DNA of 64,000 nucleotides from Mesosutterella faecium (GTDB taxonomy: Bacteria > Pseudomonadota > Gammaproteobacteria > Burkholderiales > Burkholderiaceae_F), in NCBI RefSeq assembly GCF_022809315.2, contig NZ_JAKZJU020000001.1, positions 2,268,979-2,332,978 of the forward strand, in the 5' to 3' direction. The notes below the pieces were generated by a model. That model did no database searches. It was not told the DNA's origin and saw only the letters and a program-made list of their open reading frames with translations. Shown here piece by piece: positions 28,461 through 37,703 of this stretch (its first letter is position 1; the number at the start of each line of letters is the position of its first letter). Both the position numbers and the translations under genes were made by a program.

Positions 28461-29671
28461 GCGAAAAGACTTTTCTCGGCTACATGAGGCCCGACGGCCA
28501 CGCGGGCGCCCGCAACTGCGTGCTCATCATGCCCGTCGTGCGCTCGCTCAACTTCATCGCCTCCAACGTCGCGCGGATGACGCGCATGACGCGCCACTTC
28601 GAGATCCCGGCCGAGACCGGGCGCCCGGAGAAGGACCGCGAGACGATCGCCCGCACGATGATCGGCCTCATGCACAACCCGAACGTGGGCGGCGTGCTGC
28701 TGCTCGCGATCAAGCCGGCCGCCTCCTCGGCCTACAAGAACATGGGCATCGAGCGCTTCATCGCCGAGGCGGAGAAGACCGGCCGCCCCTGGCGCGTCGT
28801 CTACCTCACCGAAAGCGGCGGCAGCTACGGGCTGCTGGGCGAGGCGCTGCGCGCCGCCCGCGAGCTCATCGTCACCGTTTCGGGCGCGCGCCGCACGCCC
28901 TGCCCGCTCTCCTCGCTCACCCTCGCAGTGAAGTGCGGCACCTCGGACGCCACCTCGGGGATCGCCGGCAACCCCTGCGTCGGCGCGGCCTTCGACCGCG
29001 TGGTGAACGCGGGCGGCACGGCCTTCTTCTCCGAGACCACCGAGATCATCGGCGCCGAGAACCTCGTGGCCGCGCGCGCCGCGACCCCGGAGGTGGGACA
29101 GAAGATCCTCGCCGCCGCGAAGCGCTGGGAGGACAAGGCGCTCTCGACCGGCGAGGACATCCGCGAGATCAACCCGATTCCGGCCAACATCGCGGCCGGC
29201 ATCTCGACCCTTGAGGAAAAGTCGCTCGGGGCGATCGCAAAGAGCGGCCACGCCCGGATCGAGGACGTGCTGCAGTACGCGCAGCGCCCCGCGGGCCACG
29301 GCCTGTACTTCATCGACGCGTGGATGTCGTCGCTGTCGCTGCCGCTTTGCTTCGCGGCAAGCGGCGCCGCGATCGTGCTCTACCAGATGGGAGGCGGCGC
29401 GATGCCCAACCACCCGATGATGCCCGCCATCAACCCGACGGTGGTCTCGCCCTTCCTCTACGTGACCGGGAACAAGAACGCCTACGCCCGCTCGCCGGAC
29501 AACTTCGACTTCAACTCCTCGCCGATCATGGCGGGCGAGATCTCGATCGCCGACGAGGGCGAGAAGCTCCTCGACCACCTGCTCGAGATCGGCTCCGGAA
29601 CGCTCACGCGCATGGAGACGCTCAACTACGCCGAGCAGCTCGAGGTCTTCATGGAGGGGCCCGTGCTCTAG
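28457..29671 (+). CDS. Large subunit of a UxaA/SuyB-family lyase
   Basis: A 404-residue partner of the preceding SAF protein. Recognisable family segments are GYMRPDGHAGARN, LMHNPNVGGVLLL, VKCGTSDATSGIAGNP, ISTLEEKSLG and PAINPTVVSPFLYVTGN. Most cysteines that are conserved in E. coli UxaA are absent: the positions read RSLN, ETGRPE, AIKP and SLGAIAK. The Cys of the KCGTSD segment is kept. From recollection of family members, the sequence is closer to the sulfo-lyase (SuyB) branch. Substrate remains open; a sugar acid or sulfolactate-like compound is possible. Confidence 0.8.
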   Translation: MSEKTFLGYMRPDGHAGARNCVLIMPVVRSLNFIASNVARMTRMTRHFEIPAETGRPEKDRETIARTMIGLMHNPNVGGVLLLAIKPAASSAYKNMGIERFIAEAEKTGRPWRVVYLTESGGSYGLLGEALRAARELIVTVSGARRTPCPLSSLTLAVKCGTSDATSGIAGNPCVGAAFDRVVNAGGTAFFSETTEIIGAENLVAARAATPEVGQKILAAAKRWEDKALSTGEDIREINPIPANIAAGISTLEEKSLGAIAKSGHARIEDVLQYAQRPAGHGLYFIDAWMSSLSLPLCFAASGAAIVLYQMGGGAMPNHPMMPAINPTVVSPFLYVTGNKNAYARSPDNFDFNSSPIMAGEISIADEGEKLLDHLLEIGSGTLTRMETLNYAEQLEVFMEGPVL

Positions 29672-29746
29672 CAGGGCCCCTGTGGGCGGGAGCCCCGCCC
29701 GCGGGGAGTAAAGAAACGCAACTTTCCCGCGCAGGCGGGGGCTTTC

Positions 29747-29780
29747 CGCGGCGCCGCGGCATAAAATAAGCGGCGCCGCG
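29747..29780. promoter_or_regulatory. Perfect 11-bp-arm inverted repeat
   Basis: CGCGGCGCCGC (29747-29757) and its complement (29770-29780) flank a 12-nt AT-rich loop. It lies between the lyase pair and the exported-protein gene. No T tract follows, so its function (terminator, operator) is undecided. Confidence 0.4.
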
Positions 29781-29831
29781 ATTTCTCACCCCACCCGGTA
29801 CGGGCGGCCCGGGTCTTGACGCTTTCAGCCT

Positions 29832-30452
29832 ATGGATCATCTGAAAAAAATCTGGCTTACGGCGGCGGGAGCCTGCGCAGCGCTTTTTGCCACGATAGCG
29901 CTCGCCCAGGATCCCATCACGGAGTTCCTGCTGCATTCCAACACGGCCACGGCCCGGGTGCCGCCCGCGCCGCGCGCCTCAAGCGCCGCGCAGGCCGCCT
30001 CGGCCCCCGCCGCCTCGGGCGACGACAGCCTGGTGCTCGAGCCCGAGTTCGACGGCAGGAAAAAAACCTCGGAGGACGTCGCCCGGCGCTTCCAGGAGGT
30101 GAAGGGCCTCATGGAGCGGGTCTGCAGCCAGCCCTCCAACCAGCCCTATTTCGCGAAGACCCCGTGCATCGCCACCTCGCTCACCGACAGCCAGGCCTCC
30201 GACGCATCCAAGGCGACCGCGCAGGAGGTTCAGGCCGCCCGGCGCGTGTTCCAGCAGATTGACGCGATCAATGAGAAAACGAGGAAAATCATGATCGCAA
30301 GCGGCCAGGACGCGCACGAGAACGCGGTCCGCAGCTCCCAGACCCGGCTCGACCCCAAGGTGAAGGAAAACCAGGACGCGCTGCTCACGGGGCGGCGCAG
30401 CTGGGGGGAATACAACCGGGCGCGGCTCGAGCTCACGCGCAGAGTTCGCTGA
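29832..30452 (+). CDS. Exported protein of unknown function
   Basis: A 206-residue protein with a clear signal peptide (about residues 1-25, ending ATIALAQ). A Ser/Ala/Pro-rich linker follows (about 40-65), then a largely helical, charged C-terminal half with two cysteines (in RVCSQ and TPCIA), possibly a disulphide. I do not recognise the family. It ends 72 bp before the purine permease gene on the same strand. Confidence 0.6.
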   Translation: MDHLKKIWLTAAGACAALFATIALAQDPITEFLLHSNTATARVPPAPRASSAAQAASAPAASGDDSLVLEPEFDGRKKTSEDVARRFQEVKGLMERVCSQPSNQPYFAKTPCIATSLTDSQASDASKATAQEVQAARRVFQQIDAINEKTRKIMIASGQDAHENAVRSSQTRLDPKVKENQDALLTGRRSWGEYNRARLELTRRVR

Positions 30453-30524
30453 AAAAAGCTCCGGGGGCGGACCCCGCCCGCGGCGCGCAGCCTCTTTTTT
30501 GATTTTTGGACAAAGGCGTTTTTT

Positions 30525-31835
30525 ATGGACACCCTCAACCGTTTCTTCGGCATCAGCGCGGCCGGCTCTACCGTGAAGCGCGAGATTCTCGCAGGCCTCA
30601 CGACCTTCATCACGATGTGCTACCTGCTCGCGGTGGTGCCGGGCATGCTTACGCACACGGGCCTTTCCTTCGGCGACGCCTTCGTCTCGACGGTCTGGAT
30701 CACCGTGATCGCAACGCTCGTCATGGGGCTGTGGGCCAACTTCCCTGTCGCCGTCGCCCCGGGGCTCGGCATCAGCGCCTTCTTCTCCTTCATGGTCTGC
30801 GGGCCGATGGGCTACAGCTGGCAGACGGGCTTCGCCGCGGTCCTCGTCTCGGGCGTCATTTTCGCGATCCTCACCTTCACCAAGATCCGCCAGCTCATCA
30901 TCAACTCGGTGCCCGCCGCCATGAAGGCGGCCATTCCGGCCGGCATCGGGCTTTTCATCGCCTTCATCGGGATGAAGAACTGCGGCCTCATCGTCTCCGA
31001 CCCCTCGACCTTCGTCGCGCTGGGCAAAATGACCAGCCCGCCGGTGTACCTCACGCTGCTGTGCGTGATCCTGATCGGGGTGCTGATCGCAAAGAACGTC
31101 ACCGGGGCGATGATTCTCGGCATGGCCGCCGTCACCGCGCTGGGCTTTCTCACCGGGGCCTCGCCCGCCCCCGACCTCGCGAAGGGCTTTTCCGAGCCCC
31201 TGCACTTCTTCCCCTCGGCCACCTTCCTGAAGCTCGACTTCAACGGGCTGATGCAGCACAGCATGATCACGGTGCTCTTCACGCTGTGCTTCGTGGACCT
31301 CTTTGACAACCTGGGCACGCTGATCGGCGTGTGCTCCAAGGCGGGCTACATCCAGAAAGACGGCACCATCCGCGGCATCGACCGCGCCCTGATGGCCGAC
31401 TCCGTCGGGACGATCTGCTCGGGGCTGCTCGGCTGCACCACCGCGACGACCTACCTCGAGAGCGTCTCGGGCGTGTCGGCGGGCGGCCGCACGGGGCTCA
31501 CGGCGCTCACGGTCGCAGTGCTTTTCGCGCTGTCGCTGTTTCTCGCCCCGGTGCTCGCCCTCGTGCCCGTCTACGCCACCTCGGCCGCCCTCATCATCGT
31601 GGGGGCCATGATGCTGGGGACGCTGAAGAGCGTGCGCTGGGACGACTTCACCGACGCGCTTCCCGCCTTCCTCACCGTGATCACCATGCCGCTCACCTTC
31701 AACATCGCAACCGGCCTGGGCATCGGGTTCATCTCGTTTTTCCTGCTCAAGCTGCTGAGCGGCCGCAGGGCCGAGGTGAACGTGACGCTGGGCGTGCTCG
31801 CGGCGCTGTTCGTGGTGAGCTTCGCGCTGCGCTGA
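30525..31835 (+). CDS. NCS2-family purine/xanthine permease (AzgA-like)
   Basis: A 436-residue inner-membrane transporter with 12-14 hydrophobic segments. The N-terminal REILAGLTTFITMCYLLAV and the FVDLFDNLGTLIGV stretch are typical of the AzgA-like (AdeP/GhxP) branch, which takes up adenine, guanine or hypoxanthine with protons. The exact base is not predictable. A strong terminator follows. Confidence 0.9.
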   Translation: MDTLNRFFGISAAGSTVKREILAGLTTFITMCYLLAVVPGMLTHTGLSFGDAFVSTVWITVIATLVMGLWANFPVAVAPGLGISAFFSFMVCGPMGYSWQTGFAAVLVSGVIFAILTFTKIRQLIINSVPAAMKAAIPAGIGLFIAFIGMKNCGLIVSDPSTFVALGKMTSPPVYLTLLCVILIGVLIAKNVTGAMILGMAAVTALGFLTGASPAPDLAKGFSEPLHFFPSATFLKLDFNGLMQHSMITVLFTLCFVDLFDNLGTLIGVCSKAGYIQKDGTIRGIDRALMADSVGTICSGLLGCTTATTYLESVSGVSAGGRTGLTALTVAVLFALSLFLAPVLALVPVYATSAALIIVGAMMLGTLKSVRWDDFTDALPAFLTVITMPLTFNIATGLGIGFISFFLLKLLSGRRAEVNVTLGVLAALFVVSFALR

Positions 31836-31857
31836 AGAAAAAGCGCCCGACCGCCGC

Positions 31858-31897
31858 AGGGAGAGCCTTTTCCCTTTTCAAAGGCTCTCCCTTCTTT
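31858..31897 (+). terminator. Intrinsic terminator after the permease
   Basis: A perfect 13-bp stem (AGGGAGAGCCTTT and its complement) is followed by TCTTTT. Confidence 0.9.
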
Positions 31898-31969
31898 TGT
31901 CTCCCGAGCCCGCCCGGGCGACCTTAAAATACCTGCTTTCCCCTTCCTTTTCCTTCACTGCGCAGCCTC

Positions 31970-33160
31970 ATGATTTCACGCCGGAAACTGCTTCAGATCG
32001 CGCTGGCCTCGCCGCTGGCCGCGGGCGGCGCCCCGGCCCTCGCGCAGCAGCGGGCCTTCACGCTCGCCTTCTGCGGCGACATCATGATGGGCTCCACGTT
32101 CCCGGGCGAGGCCCTGCCCGAGCACGACGGGCAGAAGCTCTTTGCCGACGCCGCGCCGGTCTTGCGCTCGGCCGACCTCGCCTTCGGGAATCTCGAGGGG
32201 ACGCTGCTCGAGGGCGGGGAAACGCAGAAGGTCCCCTCGCCCACGACCTACGCCTTCCGCACGCCCGTGCGCTACGCGCGGTATCTGAAGGAAGCCGGGT
32301 TCGACTTTCTGTCGCTCGCGAACAACCACGCGGGCGACTTCGGCGAGGAAGGCATGGACTCGACGCAGCGGTGCCTGCGCGAGCAGGGGATCGCCTTCGC
32401 GGGCATCCGGGGCCGCTGCGAATACGCCCTGATCGAAAGGGGCGGAGTGCGCTTCGGCGTGGCGGCCTTCGGGCACAACTCCTATACGCTCAGGCACGGC
32501 GACGAGGCCGAGGTCCGCCGGATTCTGGCCGCGCTGCGGCGCCGCGCCGACCTCATCGTCGTCTCCTTCCACGGGGGAGCCGAAGGCCGCGACCGGGCCC
32601 GGCTGCCCTACGGTGAAGAGATCTTTCTCAACGAGAAGCGCGGCAGCCTCAGGCAGTTCGCCCATCTGTGCGTCGACCTCGGGGCCGACGCCGTCTTCGG
32701 CCACGGCCCCCACGTTCCGAGGGCGGTCGAAGTCTACAAGGGGCGCTTCATCGCCTACAGCCTCGGCAACTTCTGCACCCCTTACATGGTGAGCCTCAAG
32801 GGCATCAGCGGGCTCGCCCCCGTGATCGAAATCCGGATGAGCGCCAGCGGCCGCTTCCTTTCAGGGCAGATTTACTCGTTCCGCCAGATCCGCGGCGTGG
32901 GCCCGAGGCTGGATCCCGGGCTCGGGGCCGCAAAGCTCATCAAAACCCTCTCCGAGGAGGACATCAGCCCGCGCTTTTTCACGATCGACGACTCGGGCAG
33001 GATCCTGCCCGCCGCAGCGGCGGCGCCTGCCCCGGCGCCCGTGCAGGCGCCCGCGGCCGAGCCCGCCGGAGGGCCCTCCGGAGAGAGCGCGGAGCCCGAG
33101 GATCCGAGGATCGGCGAGGACATCCTGATCGAAGAGCCGGCGCCCGAAGCCGCCCCCTGA
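31970..33160 (+). CDS. CapA-family (PGA_cap) exported metallophosphatase-like protein
   Basis: A 396-residue protein. It begins with a Tat-like signal (SRRKLLQIAL, cleavage near ALAQQ). The CapA metallophosphatase-like fold follows: FCGDIMMGS, FGNLEGTL, LANNHAGDFG, VVSFHGGAEG and FGHGPHVPRAVEVY, then YSLGNF. CapA was named for poly-gamma-glutamate capsule synthesis, but most relatives are of unknown role and no capsule genes are nearby. A long Ala/Pro-rich, acidic tail (about residues 345-396) is probably disordered. Confidence 0.83.
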   Translation: MISRRKLLQIALASPLAAGGAPALAQQRAFTLAFCGDIMMGSTFPGEALPEHDGQKLFADAAPVLRSADLAFGNLEGTLLEGGETQKVPSPTTYAFRTPVRYARYLKEAGFDFLSLANNHAGDFGEEGMDSTQRCLREQGIAFAGIRGRCEYALIERGGVRFGVAAFGHNSYTLRHGDEAEVRRILAALRRRADLIVVSFHGGAEGRDRARLPYGEEIFLNEKRGSLRQFAHLCVDLGADAVFGHGPHVPRAVEVYKGRFIAYSLGNFCTPYMVSLKGISGLAPVIEIRMSASGRFLSGQIYSFRQIRGVGPRLDPGLGAAKLIKTLSEEDISPRFFTIDDSGRILPAAAAAPAPAPVQAPAAEPAGGPSGESAEPEDPRIGEDILIEEPAPEAAP

Positions 33161-33203
33161 GGCGAGGGCTTCCCGCGCGGTGAGATCCCTCCCCGGCCTC
33201 TTT

Positions 33204-33223
33204 CGGCTAAAGCAGTTTAGCCG
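33204..33223. promoter_or_regulatory. Palindromic operator 1, upstream of the CRP/FNR-like regulator
   Basis: CGGCTAAA-GCAG-TTTAGCCG is a perfect 8-bp-arm inverted repeat. Its centre is 29.5 bp before a TTAATT hexamer (33243-33248) that can serve as -10. This puts the centre near -41.5, the class II activator position for CRP/FNR proteins. The regulator gene starts downstream, so autoregulation is likely. Confidence 0.7.
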
Positions 33224-33397
33224 CTTGCATCGGTGTTACCACTTAATTTCAAAGAACTAGGAGCCGGCGTCCGTAGACTCTTCTTTATAGGTTCATAAAC
33301 GACAGCGGCCTTCAGCCTGAGCCGAAGAGCCGCTTTGGGGAGTTGTTTTTTCCGGCCGGGGACGGTGTGAGAACGCCCGGGCCGAAGGAGGAACGCC

Positions 33398-34267
33398 GTG
33401 AGCAACAGAACGCTCGGCTGGTACGCCGCCATTGAGCGTCCGTTCGACCAGCCCTGGGATCTGGAGCACCCGGTGCCTGATCCCATCGTCCCCTGGATCA
33501 CCCACAGCCTGCACCCGAAGCTCTACAGCCTCATTGAAAAAATCGGGACGCCCAGAGCCCTGAAGGCCGAAGAGCCCCTGATCCAGCCCGGCGAACCCGT
33601 GAATCAGGTGATCGTCGTCGCTAAAGGAGTGACCGGCCGCGAAGTGGGGCAGATTTCAGGCGCCATCGCGATCTCGCCGCCGCGCCACATCGCCTGCGGC
33701 AACCTCAATTTCCTCACGTCCCTGCCCTGCATCGGCCGCTATTTCGCTCTTGTGGACTCGACGGTGATCCAGGTGCCGCAGAAGCTGCTCCGGGGCATCC
33801 TGCAAAATGACCGGGAGACCGCCTGGCTCTTCTCGGTCCAGGCCGAGCTGTGCACGCTCTCGGACCGGATGGGCTTTGCCATCTACACGATCCCGGTGGA
33901 AGACCGGCTGAAGGCGTTTTTCATCGCCTGGGCGCGCAACTACGGCCGCTTCGCGCAGGACGCCTCCGGCGCCGGATGGTGCGTCATGCCCTCCACCGTG
34001 CAGAGGAAGTACATCGCCTCGGTCGCCAACACCTCCCGCGTCTCGCTCGACAAAACGATGAGGGCCTGGAGGGAATCCGGGGCCTATGTCTCCCAGGGCT
34101 CCTCGATCTGCATGAAGACCTCGCTCCTCGAGCCGGTCTACCGCTGGATGTCCGACATGGAGGACAACGCCGAAATCCGGCGTCCGCCCACCTTCCTCGA
34201 GTTCATCAGGGACATTGAAGCCCGGCGGCAGGCCGCGGGCTTCAAGCCCGTTTCGCTCGGCTGGTAG
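33398..34267 (+). CDS. CRP/FNR-family transcriptional regulator
   Basis: A 289-residue regulator. A cyclic-nucleotide-binding-like beta-roll occupies about residues 50-135, followed by a dimerisation helix and a C-terminal HTH (about 205-235, VQRKYIASVANTSRVSLDKTMRAW). It lacks the N-terminal cysteine cluster of FNR, so the signal is unlikely to be oxygen through an Fe-S cluster. Start is a GTG at 33398 with AAGGAGG at good spacing. Matching palindromes lie upstream of this gene, the porin and the flavoprotein genes, suggesting it controls all three. The ligand is unknown. Confidence 0.8.
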   Translation: MSNRTLGWYAAIERPFDQPWDLEHPVPDPIVPWITHSLHPKLYSLIEKIGTPRALKAEEPLIQPGEPVNQVIVVAKGVTGREVGQISGAIAISPPRHIACGNLNFLTSLPCIGRYFALVDSTVIQVPQKLLRGILQNDRETAWLFSVQAELCTLSDRMGFAIYTIPVEDRLKAFFIAWARNYGRFAQDASGAGWCVMPSTVQRKYIASVANTSRVSLDKTMRAWRESGAYVSQGSSICMKTSLLEPVYRWMSDMEDNAEIRRPPTFLEFIRDIEARRQAAGFKPVSLGW

Positions 34268-34450
34268 GAGCCTGGACCCCCTTCTCCCCGGAAAGGCTGA
34301 AGGGGCCGCTGCCGCGGCCCGCGGGCAAAGTCTGCCCGTCCGAGAGGATGGAAAAGATGTTGCGTAATAACAACGCCAGCGGGGGCCATGAAATACGCCG
34401 CATTTTCAGCAATTTACAAAAATTTTCAGGGCGCGGCGGCTGATTCTGGC

Positions 34451-34470
34451 CGGCTAAACCGGTTTAGCTA
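34451..34470. promoter_or_regulatory. Palindromic operator 2, upstream of the porin
   Basis: GCTAAACCGGTTTAGC (34453-34468) is a perfect palindrome with the same half-site as operator 1. Its centre is again 29.5 bp before TTAATT (34490-34495). Confidence 0.7.
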
Positions 34471-34622
34471 CTCACTACAGGGTTATTGCTTAATTCTGAA
34501 GAATAATCATTCCCCCGCCCATACACTCGGACGTGAGGGGCGGAAAAACCTCCGCCCCTGCGAGTTTCAGAGGCTGGCGCGGTAACCGGCCGACTCGAAA
34601 ACACCTCAAGAGAGAGAAAAAC

Positions 34623-35762
34623 ATGAAAAGAAACCTGATCGCGGCCGCCCTGCTCAGCGGCTTTGCCGGCGCTGCCCTCGCGGCTCCTTCCGTGACCCTC
34701 TACGGGCTCATCGACACGAGTCTGAGCTACGTGCACACCCACTCCGACGTGAAGGGCGTGGACTCCACCGACACCTTCTCCATGGAAAACGGCCAGGAGT
34801 TCGGCTCCCGCTGGGGCCTGCGCGGCACGGAGCGCTTTGACAGCGGCGTGACCGTGGGCTTCACGCTCGAGTCCGGGTTCGAGTCCGACACCGGTCTGTC
34901 CGACACGAAGCAGAACGACCGCCTCTTCGGGCGCGAGGCCTCGCTGAGCGTTTCCGGCCGGTACGGCACGCTGTGGGCCGGGCGCCTGCCGATCTTCGGC
35001 AGCGTGCTGGGCGCGAACGGCCTGTTCCGCGCGATCGACCCGATCTTCGCGAACTACACCTCGGGGCTCGGCTCCGGATTTGCCACGGCTTCGAGCTGGA
35101 CGCGCGTCGACAACGCCCTGTCCTACCGCTCCCCGACCTTCGCGGGCTTCACGGGCTACGCGATGTACTCCTTCAAGAACGACGCCAAGGTGAACACCGC
35201 CTACGCCGAGAACAAGGCGGCCGTCGACCGCTACGGCTCTCTCGCCGTCCGCTACAAGGGCGACAACCTTGAGGCCGTGCTGGTTGCCGACACCACGCTC
35301 TGGGGCAATGCGACCTACGGCCACGCCGACGACGGCTGGACGGTCACCCTCGGCGGCAACTACAAGTTCAGCAACGGCCTCAAGCTGATCGCCTTCGGCC
35401 AGTACTTCGACAAGATGTTCCACAACGCCAACGCGCGCGCCGGCGTCGTGAGGAGCGGCCTCATGGCCTTCACCAACAACGCGGGCTACGGCCAGGTCGA
35501 CGGCTGGGGCGCGAGCCTCGGCGTGAACTATCCGCTCTTTGGCGGCACGGTCAAATTCGCGGTGAACTACCGCGACATGGACAACCAGACGGGCTACGAC
35601 TTCAACCGCTGGACGGTGGCCGGCGCCTATGACTACGAGCTCTCCAAGCGCACGAGCCTTTACGCCCTCGCCGGCTTCAGCCAGGAGAAGATCAAGAAGA
35701 ACGGCGAGAGCGTCAAGCCGAACGGCTGCCAGGCCACCGTCGGCCTGCTCCACCGCTTTTGA
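34623..35762 (+). CDS. Outer-membrane porin (Burkholderiales type)
   Basis: A 379-residue trimeric-porin-family protein with a signal peptide cleaved after ALA (about residue 20). The mature start is APSVTLYGLIDTSLSY, typical of beta- and gammaproteobacterial general porins, and the C-terminal residue is Phe, as needed for BAM recognition. Alternating beta-strand patterns run throughout. It probably gives passage to small anions such as carboxylates. I chose the ATG at 34623 because the signal peptide begins there. Confidence 0.93.
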   Translation: MKRNLIAAALLSGFAGAALAAPSVTLYGLIDTSLSYVHTHSDVKGVDSTDTFSMENGQEFGSRWGLRGTERFDSGVTVGFTLESGFESDTGLSDTKQNDRLFGREASLSVSGRYGTLWAGRLPIFGSVLGANGLFRAIDPIFANYTSGLGSGFATASSWTRVDNALSYRSPTFAGFTGYAMYSFKNDAKVNTAYAENKAAVDRYGSLAVRYKGDNLEAVLVADTTLWGNATYGHADDGWTVTLGGNYKFSNGLKLIAFGQYFDKMFHNANARAGVVRSGLMAFTNNAGYGQVDGWGASLGVNYPLFGGTVKFAVNYRDMDNQTGYDFNRWTVAGAYDYELSKRTSLYALAGFSQEKIKKNGESVKPNGCQATVGLLHRF

Positions 35763-35803
35763 GCGCCGGGGGCTCCTGCCTTCAGCGTTAACCCGCATTT
35801 AAT

Positions 35804-35823
35804 CGGCCTAAATGCTTAGCCGG
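35804..35823. promoter_or_regulatory. Palindromic operator 3, upstream of the flavoprotein reductase
   Basis: CTAA-ATGC-TTAG (35808-35819) extended by CGG/CCG is a weaker version of operators 1 and 2, with a half-site spacing 2 bp shorter. Its centre lies 29.5 bp before TAGAAT (35843-35848), a good -10. Confidence 0.5.
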
Positions 35824-35912
35824 ATAAACCGAAAGCACTAGATAGAATTTTCAATGAGTCAGGAGAAATTCTTCTTTTTCGGTATATCCGGCTATTTTTA
35901 AAGGACAAAAAA

Positions 35913-37448
35913 ATGGCTTCTCTTTCCCGTCGTCATTTCCTGGGCGGCGCCGCTGCGGGCGCCGTGACCGCCGGCCTCGCTGCCGTCTCGACCAGCGCTG
36001 CCGCGCTTTCCCCCAAGATGCCCCAGAAATGGGACGAAACCGTTGACTTCCTCGTGATCGGCACGGGCTTCGCCGGGCTGGGCGGCGCGCTCGAAGCGCA
36101 CCAGCAGGGCATCAAAAACGTGCTCGTCGTCGACAAGATGCCCACCGCCGGCGGCAACTCCATCATCAACGGCGGCGCTGTGGCCGCGGCCGGCACCGAC
36201 ATGCAGAAGGCGGCCGGCATCAAGGACAGCCCCGACCTCCTCTACAAGGACATCATGAAGGCGGGCGGCGGACTCTGCCACCCGGAGCTCGCCCGCCACA
36301 TCGCCGACAGCTCGGTTGAGAACTTCTACTGGCTGCGCGACAAGATCGGCGTCAAGTTCCAGGCCGTCACCTATCACGGCGGCCACTCCGTGAAGCGCTC
36401 CCACGCTGTGACGAGCCACCGCGGCGACGGCTTCATCCTGCCGATGCTCGCCAAGTGCAAGGAATACGGCATCCCGGTGCGGCTGCGCACCTTTGTCGAG
36501 GAAATCATCGAGGACGACCAGGGCCGCGTGGTCGGCGTCAAGGTCCGCGAGAAGTACCGCTTCCCCCGCGCGAACTCCGGCACCGTGAAGTACATCCGCT
36601 CCAACAAGGGGGTGCTGCTCGCCTCGGGCGGCTTCGCGCAGAACGTCACGATGCGCATGAGCCACGACCCGCGCCTCACCGCCGCCTTCACTTCCACGAA
36701 CCAGCCCGGCGCCACGGGCGAGGTAATTCAGGAGGCCCAGTTCCTCGGGGCGAACACCGTCCAGATGGACTGGATCCAGCTCGGGCCCTGGACCAGCCCG
36801 GACGAAAGCGGCTTCGGACTGTGCCCGCTCGTCACCGAGGCCACCGTGGGCTACGGCCCGATGATCGACCCCGCCACGGCCCGCCGCTTCGTGATGGAGA
36901 CCGGCAACCGCAAGGTGCGCGCCGACGCAATCGTCGCGATCGGGCACCCGGTCATCATGTACACCAATGAAAAGAACATCATGAATCAGGTGGTGAACCA
37001 CAACATGACCCCGGCCATGTTCGAGAAGGTCCAGGCCTCCGGCGTGGTGCACAAGTTCAACACCCTCAAGGAACTCGCGGCCTTCTACAAGGTCGACTAC
37101 AACGCCCTTATGAAGGAGAACGACAAGTTCAACTCCTACATGAAGGCGATGAAGGACCCGGAATTCAACTGCAAGTTCTTCAAGGACGGCGTCCCCAACG
37201 AGGAAGGCAAGGGCCCGTTCTACGGCTGGAGGCTCTGGCCGCGCGTCCACCACTGCATGGGCGGTCTCGAGATCAATAACAAGGCGCAGGTGCTCGACGC
37301 CCGCCACAACGTGATCCCCGGCCTCTATGCGGCAGGCGAGGCGACCGGCGGCGTGCACGGCATGGTGCGCCTCGGCACGGTCGCGGTGGCCGACTGCATC
37401 ATCTTCGGCCGCACCGCTGCCCGCACGGCTAAAGGCTACCAGGCCTGA
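35913..37448 (+). CDS. Tat-exported FAD-dependent fumarate reductase-like flavoprotein
   Basis: A 511-residue periplasmic flavoprotein. The Tat signal SRRHFLGG (residues 5-12) is followed by FAD-binding GTGFAG (50-55). The FAD/substrate segments are TARRFVMET, HHCMGGLEI and, near the C-terminus, GEATGGVHGMVRLG. These resemble soluble flavocytochrome-c fumarate and urocanate reductases, but the haem domain is absent. The tetrahaem cytochrome gene 255 bp downstream could be the electron donor. The usual GGxHGxNRLG is GGVHGMVRLG, so the substrate may differ from fumarate. Confidence 0.87.
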   Translation: MASLSRRHFLGGAAAGAVTAGLAAVSTSAAALSPKMPQKWDETVDFLVIGTGFAGLGGALEAHQQGIKNVLVVDKMPTAGGNSIINGGAVAAAGTDMQKAAGIKDSPDLLYKDIMKAGGGLCHPELARHIADSSVENFYWLRDKIGVKFQAVTYHGGHSVKRSHAVTSHRGDGFILPMLAKCKEYGIPVRLRTFVEEIIEDDQGRVVGVKVREKYRFPRANSGTVKYIRSNKGVLLASGGFAQNVTMRMSHDPRLTAAFTSTNQPGATGEVIQEAQFLGANTVQMDWIQLGPWTSPDESGFGLCPLVTEATVGYGPMIDPATARRFVMETGNRKVRADAIVAIGHPVIMYTNEKNIMNQVVNHNMTPAMFEKVQASGVVHKFNTLKELAAFYKVDYNALMKENDKFNSYMKAMKDPEFNCKFFKDGVPNEEGKGPFYGWRLWPRVHHCMGGLEINNKAQVLDARHNVIPGLYAAGEATGGVHGMVRLGTVAVADCIIFGRTAARTAKGYQA

Positions 37449-37503
37449 TCCCCTGGCGGGCTCCCAGTGAAGGATCGGCTCCCTCTCCGGCCTTTCCTTC
37501 ACG

Positions 37504-37526
37504 GCCCGGCCCTGCGCCGGGCTTTT
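37504..37526 (+). terminator. Terminator after the flavoprotein gene
   Basis: GCCCGGC pairs with GCCGGGC across 5 nt and is followed by TTTTCTTT. It implies that the cytochrome gene has its own promoter in the AT-rich stretch 37550-37690. Confidence 0.75.
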
Positions 37527-37703
37527 CTTTCAATGGAGACTCTTCTTTCAGATTGCAGGTCAGACCACACAAGGGACTTTAGTTCTAAGTATTAACGCTA
37601 ATAATCGAGTTCAGCCCAGTTCGAATGCTGTAATCTGATAAAAGTAGAAAAAAGAAGCCCTAAGCTTCAAAAAAAATAAGCTTCCCATCAAGGAGATGGA
37701 CCC

